DNA of 64,000 nt from Nocardia elegans NBRC 108235 (lineage in GTDB: Bacteria; Actinomycetota; Actinomycetes; Mycobacteriales; Mycobacteriaceae), in contig NZ_BDBF01000034.1 in NCBI RefSeq assembly GCF_001612845.1, forward strand, positions 1-64,000, written 5' to 3'. Below are positions 33,027-41,760 of this stretch, piece by piece (the stretch's first letter is position 1; each line of letters begins with the position of its first letter). The notes below the pieces were generated by a model, which searched no databases, was not told the origin of the DNA, and saw only the letters and a program-made list of their open reading frames with translations. Made by a program: the position numbers and the translations under genes.

Positions 33027-33548
33027 TTACGCCGGGTCGGCCATGGTGAGTTCGACGGGCGACAGCACCGCCGGATGCTGTTGCAGCACCACCCGGAAGA
33101 CCGTGCCCTTCGCGGCCCAGTATTCGGCCGCCTGGGTCATCGCGTCGGCGAACCATTCCAGATCCTCGCGCTGGTCGGCCAGCAGCCCGCTCGAATCACG
33201 GATCACGACAACGTATCCCGGCGCCTCGCCGACGAATTCGTCCAGGTCGCGCAGGCATTCGTCGAAGGCGTCGCGGTTGTCGCCGAAATAGTAGGGAAAC
33301 TGCAGGGCGGCGGCGAATTCGTCGAATACTCCCGCGGTGGTGCGCATTTTCGTGCCGCGGACCTCGCGGGCGATATACCCGTCGGGGACCTGGAATCGCA
33401 CCCCGCTGAACGGTCCGGCGCCGACGTCGAGGGCGCCGAGGACCGGCCCCGTCGCGGCCCGGTGGGCACGGCCGTTCTGCCGCGCCGCGGCCGCATCGGA
33501 GCCGGCATGCGGGGCCAGGAACTGCGACAACGACATGGTTTCGGCCAT
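33027..33548 (-). CDS. barstar-like ribonuclease inhibitor
   Basis: 173 aa, ATG overlapping the ribonuclease stop by one base (TGATG). The barstar domain covers residues about 65-155: TKMRTTAGVFDEFAAALQFP, then YYFGDNRDAFDECLRDLDEF, the acidic helix that plugs the RNase active site in barstar. A 60-residue N-terminal extension rich in Ala/Gly precedes it. It follows the ribonuclease gene and is the expected immunity partner. Confidence 0.9.
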   Translation of the reverse strand: MAETMSLSQFLAPHAGSDAAAARQNGRAHRAATGPVLGALDVGAGPFSGVRFQVPDGYIAREVRGTKMRTTAGVFDEFAAALQFPYYFGDNRDAFDECLRDLDEFVGEAPGYVVVIRDSSGLLADQREDLEWFADAMTQAAEYWAAKGTVFRVVLQQHPAVLSPVELTMADPA

Positions 33549-34060
33549 CAGCGCATCCTCGTGAAGGTCTGGTAGTGGTCGCCGGTGTAGTAGGCCGACC
33601 CGTCGCTGCCGGTCACGATGCGTTCGGCGTCCCGGGTCTGGCCGCGTTGCTTCGGGTTGACGTCCCATTCCTGATACGTGATCGCCTTACCGCTCGAGTC
33701 GGTCTTCGGCAGGGTTCCGGCGCGGTTCATCCACTGATCGCCGCCCTTGGTGCCCGGCGCGTTCGCCGAACCGGGCCAGCGTCCGGCGTCGATCTCGACG
33801 AGGGTGGCGTAGGCGCGGTCGGGCACACCCGGCGCCCGGGTCGCCGACGCCGCGGGTGTGGCGCCGTTGCCGGGCGCGGGCTTGGGAGCCTGCGTGGTGG
33901 ACTGCGCGGCCTTGGTGGAGTGCACGGTCGCCGCCACCGAACTCGCGGTGTCGTGCGTGGCGGAACCGCCGCGCAGGCCCAGGACGCCGGCCACGATCGC
34001 CGCGATCACCAGCCCACCCAGAACCATCAGGATGCGAATTCTCTTGTCGGACATGTTCAT
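33548..34060 (-). CDS. secreted/anchored guanyl-specific ribonuclease (barnase/RNase Sa-like)
   Basis: 170 aa. The N-terminal hydrophobic helix (about residues 10-29, ILMVLGGLVIAAIVAGVLGL) acts as signal or anchor, followed by an Ala/Thr/Pro-rich spacer. The catalytic domain at about 78-170 ends in the RNase Sa/barnase pattern: the general-base Glu in TYQEWDVNP, Arg residues in RGQTRDAERIVTG and the general-acid His in YYTGDHYQTFTRMR. It should cleave RNA after G. The next gene, overlapping by one base, encodes a barstar, so this is a toxin-immunity pair or a secreted RNase with self-protection. Confidence 0.9.
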   Translation of the reverse strand: MNMSDKRIRILMVLGGLVIAAIVAGVLGLRGGSATHDTASSVAATVHSTKAAQSTTQAPKPAPGNGATPAASATRAPGVPDRAYATLVEIDAGRWPGSANAPGTKGGDQWMNRAGTLPKTDSSGKAITYQEWDVNPKQRGQTRDAERIVTGSDGSAYYTGDHYQTFTRMR

Positions 34061-34177
34061 CGGTGCCTGTTCATCGGTGCTGTCGGACGTGCGGAGTCCC
34101 GTCCACGCTGACGGGTACGCGGTGTGGAGACGATGTTCCCACCGCAGTCGGTCGATCAGGGTTCAGCGGTATCGCGT

Positions 34178-34966
34178 TCAGCGGTATTGCACGGTGACCG
34201 GAGCGTGGTCCGACCAGCGCAGCGCGTATTCGGACGCGCGCTCGACCACGGCCTGTTTCGCGCGCCCGGCGATCGCACCGCGCGCGAGGTGGTAGTCGAT
34301 GCGCCAGCCGGCGTCGTTGTCGTAGGCGCGGCCGCGATAGGACCACCAGCTGTAGGGGCCGGGCACGCCCGGATGGAGTTCGCGGACCACGTCGACATAG
34401 CCCGCGGCCAGCATCTCGTCGATCCAGGCCCGCTCCCCCGGCAGGAAGCCGGAGTTCTTGACGTTGCCCTTCCAATTCTTGATGTCGAGTTCGGTGTGCG
34501 CGACGTTCCAGTCGCCGCAGATCACGAAGTCGCGGGTCTGCGCCTTCATATGCGCGCCCAGTTCGCCGAGGAAACGGTATTTCTCGTCCTGCATGGGAGT
34601 GTCGGCCTCACCGGTGTGCACGTACACGCTCGCGACGGTGACTTCGTCGAAATCGGCCTCCACGTAGCGGCCGACGCCGTCGAATTCGGTGCTGCCGAAG
34701 CCGATTCGCACACGCGTGGGCTCACGGCGGGACAGAATTCCCACCCCGGCGCGGCCCTTGGCGCCCGGCTCGGCGTGGGCGAGGAACCACCCGGCGTCGA
34801 GGACCGGCGCCAGTGCCTTGCGGGTCTGGTCATCGGTTGCCCGGGTCTCCTGCAGGCAGATGATGTCGGCCTCGGTCACTGCGAGCCATTCGAGCATCCC
34901 CTTCCCGGTCTTGCCGGTAGCTGCGCGTATGCCATTGACGTTGACGGAACTGATGATGCTGGCCAC
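34178..34966 (-). CDS. xthA: exodeoxyribonuclease III (AP endonuclease family)
   Basis: 262 aa from GTG 34966 (VASIISSVNVNGIRAA); an ATG at 34993 would add nine residues. All exonuclease-III-type motifs are present: the N-terminal SVNVNGIRAA, the metal-binding Glu in CLQETRA, the central CGDWNVAHTELDIKN (Asp and Asn), and the terminal RWSDHAPVTV with the Asp-His pair. It acts in base-excision repair at abasic sites. It abuts the divergent hydrolase gene at 35059. Confidence 0.93.
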   Translation of the reverse strand: MASIISSVNVNGIRAATGKTGKGMLEWLAVTEADIICLQETRATDDQTRKALAPVLDAGWFLAHAEPGAKGRAGVGILSRREPTRVRIGFGSTEFDGVGRYVEADFDEVTVASVYVHTGEADTPMQDEKYRFLGELGAHMKAQTRDFVICGDWNVAHTELDIKNWKGNVKNSGFLPGERAWIDEMLAAGYVDVVRELHPGVPGPYSWWSYRGRAYDNDAGWRIDYHLARGAIAGRAKQAVVERASEYALRWSDHAPVTVQYR

Positions 34967-35058
34967 GTATCGACCGTACAATGCGGGAATCAACCCGTCC
35001 TCGCGGACATCGCGGCCACGCCGAGCAGGCCGCCGCCGATTCGGAAGGGGTGACGACG

Positions 35059-35913
35059 ATGACGTCCGGCACCACCCAACCCGCCACCTCCCTTGCGCCG
35101 ATGACAGCCCTGCACACCGGATCGGGTGATCCGCTGCTGCTGTTGCACGGTTTCCTGATGTCGCCGCACTGCTGGGAGGACGTCGCGTCCCGATTGTCCG
35201 CTACTTGCGAGGTGTTCGCTCCGGCCTTCGCCGGCCACTGGGGCGGCCCCGACCTCAGCGGCTGGTACATCGACGTGAATCTGCTCGCCGACCGGGTCGA
35301 GGAACAGCTCGACGAATTGGGTTGGCGCACCTGCCATATCGCGGGCAACTCGCTCGGCGGCTGGGTCGGCTTCGAATTGGCCCGCCGCGGCCGGGCGCGC
35401 ACGCTCACCGCCATCGCACCCGCCGGTGGATGGCACAATCCGTCGCTGGCGCAGTTGCGGGTGGGGCTGGAGTTCCTGATGCTGCTGCCGATCGTCGAAA
35501 TCGGCAAGCGTCTACCGGCCTGGATCCGGTTCAGCGCGCCGGTCCGGCGGGCCACCGCCATGTTGCTGAGCAAGAACATCGCCGCGGCGCCGCGACGCGG
35601 AGTGGAAGCGGCGATCATGTCGGCGACCCACTGTGCGGCCATGCTGCCGCTGATCGTCAGCGGTCTGCGGATGGCGGTTCTCGACGATCTGTCCACCGTG
35701 CGGACGCCGGTGCGCCTGCTGATGTGCGAATTCGACCGGATCATCCCGAACCGCATGTACGCCAAGCGTTTTCTGCGGGAACTGCCCGAGACGGCAGACC
35801 GCATCCTGGTGCACGGCGTGGGTCACGTCCCGATGCTGGAGGCTCCCGACCGGATCGCGACCCTCATCGCCGAGCACGTCTATGCCAGCCGCACGCGTCT
35901 GCGGGCGGTGTGA
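35059..35913 (+). CDS. alpha/beta hydrolase
   Basis: 284 aa from ATG 35059, preceded by GGAAGGGG at eight bases. The nucleophile elbow is AGNSLGGWVG (Ser), the oxyanion segment is LLLLHGFLMSPHCWEDV, the acid Asp is in LMCEFDRIIPN and the His in VHGVGHVPMLEAP. Substrate cannot be predicted; the length fits simple esterase/haloperoxidase-type hydrolases. It is convergent with the acyl-CoA dehydrogenase gene across a strong hairpin. Confidence 0.88.
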   Translation: MTSGTTQPATSLAPMTALHTGSGDPLLLLHGFLMSPHCWEDVASRLSATCEVFAPAFAGHWGGPDLSGWYIDVNLLADRVEEQLDELGWRTCHIAGNSLGGWVGFELARRGRARTLTAIAPAGGWHNPSLAQLRVGLEFLMLLPIVEIGKRLPAWIRFSAPVRRATAMLLSKNIAAAPRRGVEAAIMSATHCAAMLPLIVSGLRMAVLDDLSTVRTPVRLLMCEFDRIIPNRMYAKRFLRELPETADRILVHGVGHVPMLEAPDRIATLIAEHVYASRTRLRAV

Positions 35914-35917
35914 GAAA

Positions 35918-35961
35918 GGCCGGCGGATCGGTTCGAACCCCTCGGCGCCGATCCGCCGGCC
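35918..35961. terminator. strong bidirectional hairpin terminator
   Basis: A 14-bp perfect stem, GGCCGGCGGATCGG with CCGATCCGCCGGCC, and a 16-nt loop, lies exactly between two convergent genes. It should terminate both the hydrolase transcript and the beta-oxidation operon. Confidence 0.8.
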
Positions 35962-35976
35962 GCCATCACGTGGCGA

Positions 35977-37239
35977 TCACCGGCCCAGCAGGCCCTTCGC
36001 GATATGGGTCACCTGGATCTCGTTGCTGCCGGCGTAGATCATCAGCGACTTGGCGTCGCGGGCGAGTTGTTCGACGCGGTATTCCTGCATGTAACCGTTA
36101 CCGCCGAACAGTTGCACTGCCTCCATCGCGACCTCGGTGGCCGTCTCCGAGCAGTACAGCTTGATCGCCGAGGCCTCGGCCAGGGTCGGCGGTTTGCCCG
36201 CGCGGCCGCGTTCGAGCGTGTTGAAGACCATGTTCTGCACGTTGATGCGGGCGATCTCCATCTTCGCGAGCTTGAGCTGCACCAGCTGGAAGCGGCCGAT
36301 CTCCTGCCCCCACAGCATGCGTGTCTTGGCGTATTCCACGCAGAGCCGGTGACATTCGTTGATGATGCCCAGCGCCATGAAACCCACGCCCACCCGCTCG
36401 GCGACGAAACTCGTTCGCGCGCTTTCTCGCCCGTCGCCGCCCTTGTGCTCCTCGGTCTCACCGAGCAGCCGGTCCTTGCCCAATCGCACGTTGTCGAAGA
36501 ACAATTCGCCGGTGGGCGAGGAGTGCAAACCCATCTTCTTGAACGGTTTGCCCTGGGTGAAGCCCTCCATGCCCTTGTCGAGGACGAAGGTGAGCACCTT
36601 GCGATCGCGTTTGTCGGTGCCGTCGCCCTCGTCGAGTTTGGCGTAGACGACCGCCACATCGGCGTACGGACCGTTGGTGATGAAGGTCTTCTGGCCGTTG
36701 AGGATGTAGTCCTCGCCGTCGCGCTTGACCGAGGTCTTCATGCCGCCGAAGGCATCCGAACCCGAATCCGGTTCCGTGATGGCCCAGGCCGCGACCTTCT
36801 TCAAGGTCACGATATCGGCGAGCCAGCGTTCCTTCTGCGCGAGCGTGCCGCGCGACATGATGGTGGCCGCGCCGAGACCGATCGAGACGCCCATCGCGGC
36901 GACCAAACCCATACTGACGCCGGACAATTCGCTGATCAGCACCGCCATCAACGACTGCTGCTCGCCGACCGGGTCACCGCCGGACCTGGGTTTCTTGTCG
37001 CGCTGTCCGGCCTCGTCCGGCGCGGCCTCGGCGGCACGCTGCTTGGCGAGCATCTTCTCGATCGCCTCGGCGCCCATGGCGTCGATGCCGAACTCGCCGA
37101 ACAGTTTTCGCAAAATCGGATACGGCGGCATCTCACCGCTGTCGAGGGCGTCCAGATGCGGCCGGATCTCCTTGTCGATGAAGGCGCGCACGGCCGCGCG
37201 GATCATCTCGTCGGTCTCGGACCATTCGAACATCGTCAT
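35977..37239 (-). CDS. acyl-CoA dehydrogenase (FadE type)
   Basis: 420 aa, last gene of the five-gene operon. It has the flavoprotein layout: N-terminal helical domain, AWAITEPDSGSDAFGGMKTS (FAD/substrate region), beta domain with FITNGPYADVAVVYA, and C-terminal helices with QLFGGNGYMQEYRVEQLARD, which precedes the catalytic region of the family. A Lys/Gly-rich insertion near residues 65-90 is unusual but in frame. The presumed reaction is alpha,beta-desaturation of an acyl-CoA, feeding electrons to ETF. The resemblance to FadE21 next to ltp1 in M. tuberculosis is recalled, not searched. Confidence 0.93.
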   Translation of the reverse strand: MTMFEWSETDEMIRAAVRAFIDKEIRPHLDALDSGEMPPYPILRKLFGEFGIDAMGAEAIEKMLAKQRAAEAAPDEAGQRDKKPRSGGDPVGEQQSLMAVLISELSGVSMGLVAAMGVSIGLGAATIMSRGTLAQKERWLADIVTLKKVAAWAITEPDSGSDAFGGMKTSVKRDGEDYILNGQKTFITNGPYADVAVVYAKLDEGDGTDKRDRKVLTFVLDKGMEGFTQGKPFKKMGLHSSPTGELFFDNVRLGKDRLLGETEEHKGGDGRESARTSFVAERVGVGFMALGIINECHRLCVEYAKTRMLWGQEIGRFQLVQLKLAKMEIARINVQNMVFNTLERGRAGKPPTLAEASAIKLYCSETATEVAMEAVQLFGGNGYMQEYRVEQLARDAKSLMIYAGSNEIQVTHIAKGLLGR

Positions 37240-37251
37240 TCTCCTCCAGCG

Positions 37252-38121
37252 TCAGGGCAGCCGGGCTGCGATGTCGTCGATCAGCCAGGGGCCGTCGGTT
37301 TCGATGGTCTTCACGTCGTGCCAGCCGCCGAGCTCGGAGATGGCCCCGCCCTGGACGGCGAAGACCTTGCCGGTGACCGGGCATTTATCGGTGGCCAGAT
37401 AGGCGACCAGCGGCGAGATGTTGGCCGGGCTGAAGGCGTCGAATTCCCCTTCGCCCACCTCGGCGGCGAAGATCGCGCCCATACCGGGTGTGGCCAGGGT
37501 CAAGCGGGTGCGCGCCATCGGGGCGATGGCGTTGACCCGCACGCCGTAGCGTTCCAGTTCCTCCGCCGCGACCAGGGTCAACGCGGCGATACCGGCCTTG
37601 GCCGCGCCGTAGTTCGCCTGGCCGGCGTTGGGCAGGGTGACGCCGGAGGCCGAGGCGGTGTTGACGACGGCGGCATTGGGCTGCTTACCGGCCTTCGACT
37701 GGTCCTTCCAGTACGCCGCGGCATGGCGCAGCACGTTGAAGTGGCCCTTCAGATGCACCGCGATGACCGCGTCCCACTGCGATTCCTCCAGTCCGGCGAT
37801 GAACCCGTCACGCAGGATGCCGGCGTTGTTGATCACCACGTCGAGCGTGCCGAATTCCGAGATCGCCTGGTCCACAAGGTTTTTCGCACCGTCCCACTGC
37901 GCCACGTTGTCGGTGTTGGCCACCGCCTTCCCGCCCGCGGCGCGGATCTCCTCCACCACCTGCTGCGCCGGTCCGGCGTCGGCGCCCTCTCCGGCGTTGC
38001 TCCCGCCCAGATCGTTCACCACCACCGAGGCGCCCTCACGCGCGAACAACAGCGCGTGTTCGCGTCCGATGCCGCGGCCGGCGCCGGTGATGACGGCGAC
38101 CCGCCCATCCAATACACCCAT
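37252..38121 (-). CDS. short-chain dehydrogenase/reductase (hydroxyacyl-CoA dehydrogenase type)
   Basis: 289 aa from ATG 38121 (MGVLDGRVAVITGAGRGIG). The NAD(P) motif is TGAGRGIG (residues 12-19), the structural NNAG is VVINNAGILRD, and the catalytic Tyr-x-x-x-Lys is in QANYGAAKAG with an upstream Ser region (VNTASASGV). It belongs with hydroxyacyl-CoA-type SDRs of lipid and sterol breakdown. It sits between MaoC (14 nt) and acyl-CoA dehydrogenase (12 nt), consistent with oxidation of the 3-hydroxyacyl-CoA. Confidence 0.93.
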   Translation of the reverse strand: MGVLDGRVAVITGAGRGIGREHALLFAREGASVVVNDLGGSNAGEGADAGPAQQVVEEIRAAGGKAVANTDNVAQWDGAKNLVDQAISEFGTLDVVINNAGILRDGFIAGLEESQWDAVIAVHLKGHFNVLRHAAAYWKDQSKAGKQPNAAVVNTASASGVTLPNAGQANYGAAKAGIAALTLVAAEELERYGVRVNAIAPMARTRLTLATPGMGAIFAAEVGEGEFDAFSPANISPLVAYLATDKCPVTGKVFAVQGGAISELGGWHDVKTIETDGPWLIDDIAARLP

Positions 38122-38135
38122 GAAAGTCTCCTCGG

Positions 38136-39017
38136 CTACGAGTTGTCGGCGACGACCGCCAGGCCGTCGGTCAGAACGAGATCGGTTCCGCGCGCGGTGC
38201 GGAACGCGTAGGTGGTGTCGGAGCCGGTCGAGCCGACCTTCCAGATCTGCGTCTCCAGGTCGTCGCCGGGGAACACCATCTTCGAGAAGCGCACCGCGAA
38301 ACGCTTCAACCGGTGCACATCGGAACCGGCGACCTCGGTGAGGACCGCCCACGACGACATCGCCATCGTGCACAGACCGTGCGCGATGATGCCGGGCAGT
38401 CCGGCATCCTTGGCGACCTGCTCGTCCAGGTGCAGCGGCACCGGATCGCCGGAGGCGGGGGCGTAGCGGTAGGTCTGATCGTCGTCCACGTGGGCGGCGA
38501 CCCGGGCCAGGGGCGGCTGCGCCTCCAATTCCGGATCGAACTTGTGCGCCGGCGCGCTCTCACCGACCCGCTTGCCGACATCGATGTTGCGGAAGAAGGC
38601 GGTCAGGTACTGCTCGTTGACCAGCTCACCCTCGGAGTCCCGGCATTCGATGAGAATGGTGATGGTGGTGCCGTTCTCCCGGCCCTCGTAGCCGACCGCC
38701 TTGGCCCGCGAGACCAGCCGATCACCGGGCCGGATCGGGCGGTGGAAGTGAAAGTCCTGCTCGCCGTGCACGACCCGGCCGAAGATGTCCATCGGGACGA
38801 CGTCGATCACGGGCATCATCATCGCCTCGAAGACGGGCACGATGGCGAAGACGGGTGGGGCGATATCGCCGGACAGGTGGGCCGGAATCGGGTCGTTGGT
38901 GGCCGCGGCGTACTCGGCGATCCGCTCCCGGGTGACCTCGAATCGTTCCTCGTCGGACCAGACGTTCAGGCCCGCGTCGTCGAATTCCACGGGCCGGGGT
39001 GCTGTTTCGGTGGCCAT
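38136..39017 (-). CDS. MaoC-like enoyl-CoA hydratase
   Basis: 293 aa from ATG 39017. A double-hotdog layout: the N-terminal half has the FAS1A-like region DPIPAHLSGDIAPPVFAIV, and the C-terminal half has the hydratase-2 motif around YRYAPASGDPVPLHLDEQVA with the conserved Asp/His and GIIAHGLCTMAMS. It hydrates 2-enoyl-CoA to 3-hydroxyacyl-CoA in the same pathway as the flanking dehydrogenases. Confidence 0.92.
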   Translation of the reverse strand: MATETAPRPVEFDDAGLNVWSDEERFEVTRERIAEYAAATNDPIPAHLSGDIAPPVFAIVPVFEAMMMPVIDVVPMDIFGRVVHGEQDFHFHRPIRPGDRLVSRAKAVGYEGRENGTTITILIECRDSEGELVNEQYLTAFFRNIDVGKRVGESAPAHKFDPELEAQPPLARVAAHVDDDQTYRYAPASGDPVPLHLDEQVAKDAGLPGIIAHGLCTMAMSSWAVLTEVAGSDVHRLKRFAVRFSKMVFPGDDLETQIWKVGSTGSDTTYAFRTARGTDLVLTDGLAVVADNS

Positions 39018-39028
39018 CTGCGCCCCTG

Positions 39029-39463
39029 CTATGCCGTCGCGAGGGCGTCGAGTTGTTCGAGGGTGGTGTTCAGCTGCTTGGCGCCGTCCTTCTCCACCGC
39101 CTTGCCGAGCGCGCCCTTGATGAGCGCGCCCTCGAAATCGCCGGAGACCGAGAACGTGCTGCCGGCCCCCTCGGGCGTGATGTCGAAGGAGAACTTCACC
39201 TTCACACCGGCCATACCGGCGCCGCTGAGCACCAGGTTGTTCGGCGAATTCACCTCCTCGACAACCCATTCCATCTTGTTCGCCATGCCGAGCATCATGA
39301 TCTTGGCGACCAGCTTCGAGCCCGTGGTGAGCGTGGCCGGCGGTTCCTCCATCCAGCGCTCGTGGATGGTGAACCACTTGTCCCAGGTCTGCGGATCCGA
39401 GACGACCGCCCACAGCGCGTCCGGGGTGGCGTTGAGGTTCTTGGTGGCTTCGATGTGACCCAT
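39029..39463 (-). CDS. SRPBCC/polyketide-cyclase-like lipid-binding protein
   Basis: 144 aa from ATG 39463, preceded by AAAGGAG. START/SRPBCC pattern: an early MGHIEATKNLNATPDALWAV strand-helix, IMMLGMANKMEW strands, and a long C-terminal helix GALGKAVEKDGAKQLNTTLEQ. These proteins bind hydrophobic ligands in a helix-grip cavity. In this operon it may carry or protect an acyl or sterol intermediate, by inference. Confidence 0.85.
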   Translation of the reverse strand: MGHIEATKNLNATPDALWAVVSDPQTWDKWFTIHERWMEEPPATLTTGSKLVAKIMMLGMANKMEWVVEEVNSPNNLVLSGAGMAGVKVKFSFDITPEGAGSTFSVSGDFEGALIKGALGKAVEKDGAKQLNTTLEQLDALATA

Positions 39464-39476
39464 GCTCGTACTCCTT

Positions 39477-40694
39477 TCAGCGCTCGGCGCGCTGGTAGGC
39501 GGTGACGACCGCGGCTCCGCCGAGGCCGATGTTGTGCTGCAGCGCGGCGGTGACACCGTCCACCTGACGCTTGTCGGCCTCGCCGCGCAGCTGCCAGGTG
39601 AGCTCGCTGCATTGCGCCAAACCCGTCGCGCCCAGCGGATGCCCCTTGGAAATGAGGCCGCCGGAGGGGTTGACCACCCACTTGCCGCCGTAGGTCGTCT
39701 GCTCGCCGTCGATGAGGCTGCCGGCCTCACCCTCGCCACACAGGCCCAGCGCCTCGTAGAGCAGCAGTTCGTTGGCGGAGAAGCAGTCGTGCAGTTCGAT
39801 CACCTGGAAGTCCTGCGGGCCCAGGCCCGACTGCCGGTACACCTGCTGCGCGGCTTGCACATTCATGTCGTAACCGATGAGGTTCTTCGCGGTGCCGTCG
39901 AAGGTGGATGCGAAATCGGTGGTCATCGCCTGGCCCACGATCTCCACCGCTCGCCCGGCCAGACCGTGGCGGTCGACGAAGTCCTCGGAGGCGAGGACCA
40001 CCGCGCCCGAACCGTCCGAGGTCGGCGAGCACTGCAGCTTGGTGAGCGGGTCGTAGATCATCCGCGCGCCCAGGATGTCGTCGAGCGAATATTCGTCCTG
40101 GAACTGCGAATACGGATTGTTCACCGAATGCTTGTGATTCTTGAATCCGATCTTCGCGAAATGCTCCGCGGTGGTGCCGTACTGCTTCATATGTTCGCGG
40201 CCCGCGGCGCCGAACATCCACGGCGCCGGCGGGAACAGGACCTCGGAGATCTCGGCCAGCGCCATCATGTGCTTGGCCATCGGCTGCTCGCGGTCGTCCC
40301 AGGTGGACCCGAGCGATCCGGGCTGCATCTTCTCGAAGCCCAGCGCGAGAGTGCAGTCGGCCAGCCCGCCCCGAATCGCCTGTGCCGCAAGGTAGAGCGC
40401 GGTGGATCCGGTGGAACAGTTGTTGTTCACGTTGATCACCGGGATACCGGTCATCCCCAGTTCGTAGACCGCGCGCTGGCCGGAGGTGGACTCGCCGTAG
40501 ACGTAGCCCACGTAGGCCTGCTGCACCTCGCGATAGTCGATTCCGGCGTCGGCCAGCGCCTTGGTGCCGGATTCGCGGGCCATATCCGGGTAGTCCCACG
40601 CGCGGGTCGTCCCGGCGGCCTCCTCGACCTGCCGCCGCCCCGGCTTCTCGAACTTCGTCATTCCGACGCCGACGACGTAGACCTTGTTCGTCAT
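39477..40694 (-). CDS. ltp1: Ltp1-like thiolase / lipid-transfer acetyl-CoA acyltransferase
   Basis: 405 aa from ATG 40694, first gene of the operon. It is a thiolase-superfamily, SCP2-type protein: the nucleophile region is INVNNNCSTGSTALYLAA, and ELHDCFSANELLLYEAL and NPSGGLISKGHPLGATGLAQ follow, with C-terminal LQHNIGLGGAAVVTAYQR. The whole sequence reads like M. tuberculosis Ltp1 (recalled). Members act as thiolases or aldolases in sterol/branched-chain acyl-CoA breakdown. Transcription likely starts at a palindrome 75 bp upstream. Confidence 0.93.
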   Translation of the reverse strand: MTNKVYVVGVGMTKFEKPGRRQVEEAAGTTRAWDYPDMARESGTKALADAGIDYREVQQAYVGYVYGESTSGQRAVYELGMTGIPVINVNNNCSTGSTALYLAAQAIRGGLADCTLALGFEKMQPGSLGSTWDDREQPMAKHMMALAEISEVLFPPAPWMFGAAGREHMKQYGTTAEHFAKIGFKNHKHSVNNPYSQFQDEYSLDDILGARMIYDPLTKLQCSPTSDGSGAVVLASEDFVDRHGLAGRAVEIVGQAMTTDFASTFDGTAKNLIGYDMNVQAAQQVYRQSGLGPQDFQVIELHDCFSANELLLYEALGLCGEGEAGSLIDGEQTTYGGKWVVNPSGGLISKGHPLGATGLAQCSELTWQLRGEADKRQVDGVTAALQHNIGLGGAAVVTAYQRAER

Positions 40695-41077
40695 CGAACC
40701 ACCCTTCTCCCAGTCGGCCGCCCCCGCGAGCGGCAGTGGTCGATCCGTTCCGATCGAACTGGAAACAAACATACGGAGCTGTATGTAAATGCGCAATAGG
40801 GTGCGCGAGTTCGCTGCCGGATCGGGAGGTATGCCCAGTTAGGACGTTTGTGTTGATACGTACAGGTGCATCTGTAGCTCGCTATAGCGCGCCCCGGCAC
40901 CGGCGCACCGGCGGGGCGGTACGGCAGTCAGCGGTGGCGCCCGTAACAGCAGCCCGATCTCCCGCGCGCAAGAGTCGGCGCATCGGACCGCGCCGCAGCA
41001 TCATTGGTCGCGAGGCGGCTACCGGGAAGCCCCACGGCCACCGCACATCGGCGCCGGCGCGGAGCCTTTCAGAGCTC
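40695..41077. other. gene-free region upstream of the thiolase operon
   Basis: 383 bp between the thiolase start and the end of the TetR gene. It contains the operator listed at 40769-40786 and an AT-richer patch around 40760-40860 that probably holds the promoter. The rest is GC-rich with no convincing gene. Confidence 0.5.
40769..40786. promoter_or_regulatory. probable TetR operator of the thiolase operon
   Basis: ACATAC-N6-GTATGT, a perfect 6+6 palindrome, sits 75 bp before the thiolase start in an AT-richer patch. A related half-conserved site lies just upstream of the neighbouring TetR gene (41740-41757), suggesting one regulator binds both. Confidence 0.65.
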
Positions 41078-41722
41078 TCAGCCCCCGATTCCCAGGCCCG
41101 GCAGTGCGGATTCGGCGGCCCGGCGCAGATGCGCAGACGCTCGCTGCCAGCGGCGGTGGGCACGCTCCGGATCCGGGGATACGAAGTTGGAGACCAGAAT
41201 TCCGCGCAAGGTGTCCATCGCGGTATAGGCGAAATCCCGAACTTCCTTGCGCCGCAATTCGTCCGGGACCAATTGCGATACCGCCATCAGGACGGCGTTG
41301 TTGACGAACGGCTCGACCTTCTCGGCCTCGGCGGCCAGCACCGGATCGGTGCGCCCGGCCACCCACAGCTCCATGGCCGCGATGAACAGCGGTCCTTGAT
41401 GCAGCTCCCACATCGCGTCGAGGGTGGCGCCGATCGGATCGTCGCCGGCGCGCAACCGGCCCAGTTCCTTCATCGCGGCCTCGGTGCGCCGCTGCGCGAG
41501 ATGCGAGATGGCGGCCACCACCAGATCCGTCTTGGAACCGAAGTGGTGCACCTGAGCGCCGCGAGTGACCCCGGCCCGTTCCGCGACGCGCGGCGTCGTG
41601 GTGCCCGCATAGCCGTATTCGACCAGGCAATCGATGGTCGCGTCGAGCAGCCGCACCCGCATCTCACTGCTGCGCTGCTCCTGCGTACGACGCGGCGGCT
41701 TACCGACGACAGATCTGGCCAT
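41078..41722 (-). CDS. TetR-family regulator, probable controller of the thiolase operon
   Basis: 214 aa. Helix-turn-helix: LLDATIDCLVEYGYAGTTTP, then RVAERAGVTRGAQVHHFGSK. The C-terminal domain carries ELHQGPLFIAAMELWVAGR, a pattern of acyl-CoA-responsive TetR proteins, though ligand assignment is inference. It lies 384 bp upstream of the operon, same strand, and its own promoter has a site (ACATACACACGTGCATGA) related to the operon operator, consistent with autoregulation. Confidence 0.92.
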   Translation of the reverse strand: MARSVVGKPPRRTQEQRSSEMRVRLLDATIDCLVEYGYAGTTTPRVAERAGVTRGAQVHHFGSKTDLVVAAISHLAQRRTEAAMKELGRLRAGDDPIGATLDAMWELHQGPLFIAAMELWVAGRTDPVLAAEAEKVEPFVNNAVLMAVSQLVPDELRRKEVRDFAYTAMDTLRGILVSNFVSPDPERAHRRWQRASAHLRRAAESALPGLGIGG

Positions 41723-41739
41723 TCGGAAATCCTACACTT

Positions 41740-41757
41740 ACATACACACGTGCATGA
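41740..41757. promoter_or_regulatory. putative operator upstream of the TetR gene
   Basis: ACATACACACGTGCATGA keeps the left arm ACATAC and four of six right-arm bases of the thiolase-operon palindrome at 40769-40786. It lies 18 bp before the TetR start codon, where binding would give autorepression. Confidence 0.5.
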
Positions 41758-41760
41758 AAC

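Noticed and set aside
36004..38211. 735-codon plus-strand open frame across the beta-oxidation operon
   Set aside because: It covers two well-identified minus-strand genes (acyl-CoA dehydrogenase and SDR); composition is His/Arg/Gly-rich with no start context.
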